The notes under the pieces: generated by a model
What the model was told of the DNA's origin: nothing
Database searches by the model: none
The model's input: the letters and a program-made list of their open reading frames with translations, nothing else
Part shown: positions 5,175 through 5,231 of the stretch, piece after piece
How positions within the stretch are numbered: the stretch's first letter is position 1
How the letters are laid out: the number at the start of each line of letters is the position of its first letter
Origin: Bacteroidales bacterium
Lineage (GTDB): Bacteria; Bacteroidota; Bacteroidia; Bacteroidales; Bacteroidaceae
DNA: 5,231 bases
Assembly: GCA_004558865.1 (NCBI GenBank)
Contig: SFCY01000140.1
Span: forward strand, 1 to 5,231
Direction of reading: 5' to 3'
Made by a program: the position numbers and the translations under genes

Positions 5175-5231
5175 ATGGAAAAGAAAAAAGAGAGGCTCCA
5201 ATCCCTATTGGATCGCAGTAAGTTAGAGAAG
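5175..5231 (+). CDS. Start of an unidentified forward-strand gene (partial)
   Basis: ATG at 5175 opens a frame that is still open at the window edge after 19 codons, reading MEKKKERLQSLLDRSKLEK. The segment is highly charged and helical. The region before it is A-rich (CAAAAAGAAAAG), typical of Bacteroidota starts, and TTGACA lies at 5154-5159. Its closeness to the broken gene on the other strand and the TGGTTGACACC stretch at 5151-5161 would fit the first gene of an insertion sequence, perhaps a transposase subunit. With so few residues this is only a guess, and an ordinary gene start is equally possible. Confidence 0.35.
   Translation, partial: MEKKKERLQSLLDRSKLEK

Overview
The window looks like chromosomal DNA from a Bacteroidota member of the order Bacteroidales, most likely Prevotella-like. 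This is inferred from three things: promoter -7 boxes of the TAnnTTTG type (554-561, 4631-4638), genes without Shine-Dalgarno sequences, and the protein families seen. These are a PD-(D/E)XK/AAA-ATPase-like C-terminus, a periplasmic parvulin next to guaB, and a PorT-like outer-membrane beta-barrel. The species cannot be fixed from the sequence alone.

Layout, left to right. The 3' end of a PD-(D/E)XK nuclease/AAA-ATPase-like gene (1-150) is followed by a 439-bp gene-free stretch that is unusually rich in inverted repeats (165-185, 282-380 with an inner hairpin, 402-428). It ends in a good promoter for guaB (590-2074), IMP dehydrogenase, which catalyses the first committed step of GMP synthesis. 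About 100 bp further on is a secreted parvulin-type peptidyl-prolyl isomerase of 473 residues (2179-3600). Its real start is probably 20 codons inside the longest open frame. A 241-bp spacer then holds a G/C-rich hairpin, four exact copies of a 10-bp repeat and a second small hairpin.

Next is an outer-membrane beta-barrel gene (3842-4529). Its frame is broken by one extra C in a run of five (4363-4367); removing it restores a 228-residue protein with a normal barrel C-terminus. A tRNA-Leu(CAA) gene (4686-4767) follows, with its own promoter and a 16-bp intrinsic terminator. The right end holds the 3' remnant of an unrecognised reverse-strand gene (4875-5120) cut off at its 5' side. Beside it is the start of a forward-strand gene (5175 to the edge). 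This arrangement may mark the border of an insertion, but that is inference.

The genes do not form an evident pathway. guaB and the tRNA are housekeeping; the isomerase and the barrel both belong to the cell envelope, and the isomerase may help fold outer-membrane proteins. I see no undescribed multi-gene system. The most useful observations are the frameshifted barrel gene, the long imperfect inverted repeat upstream of guaB, and the truncated gene at the right edge.
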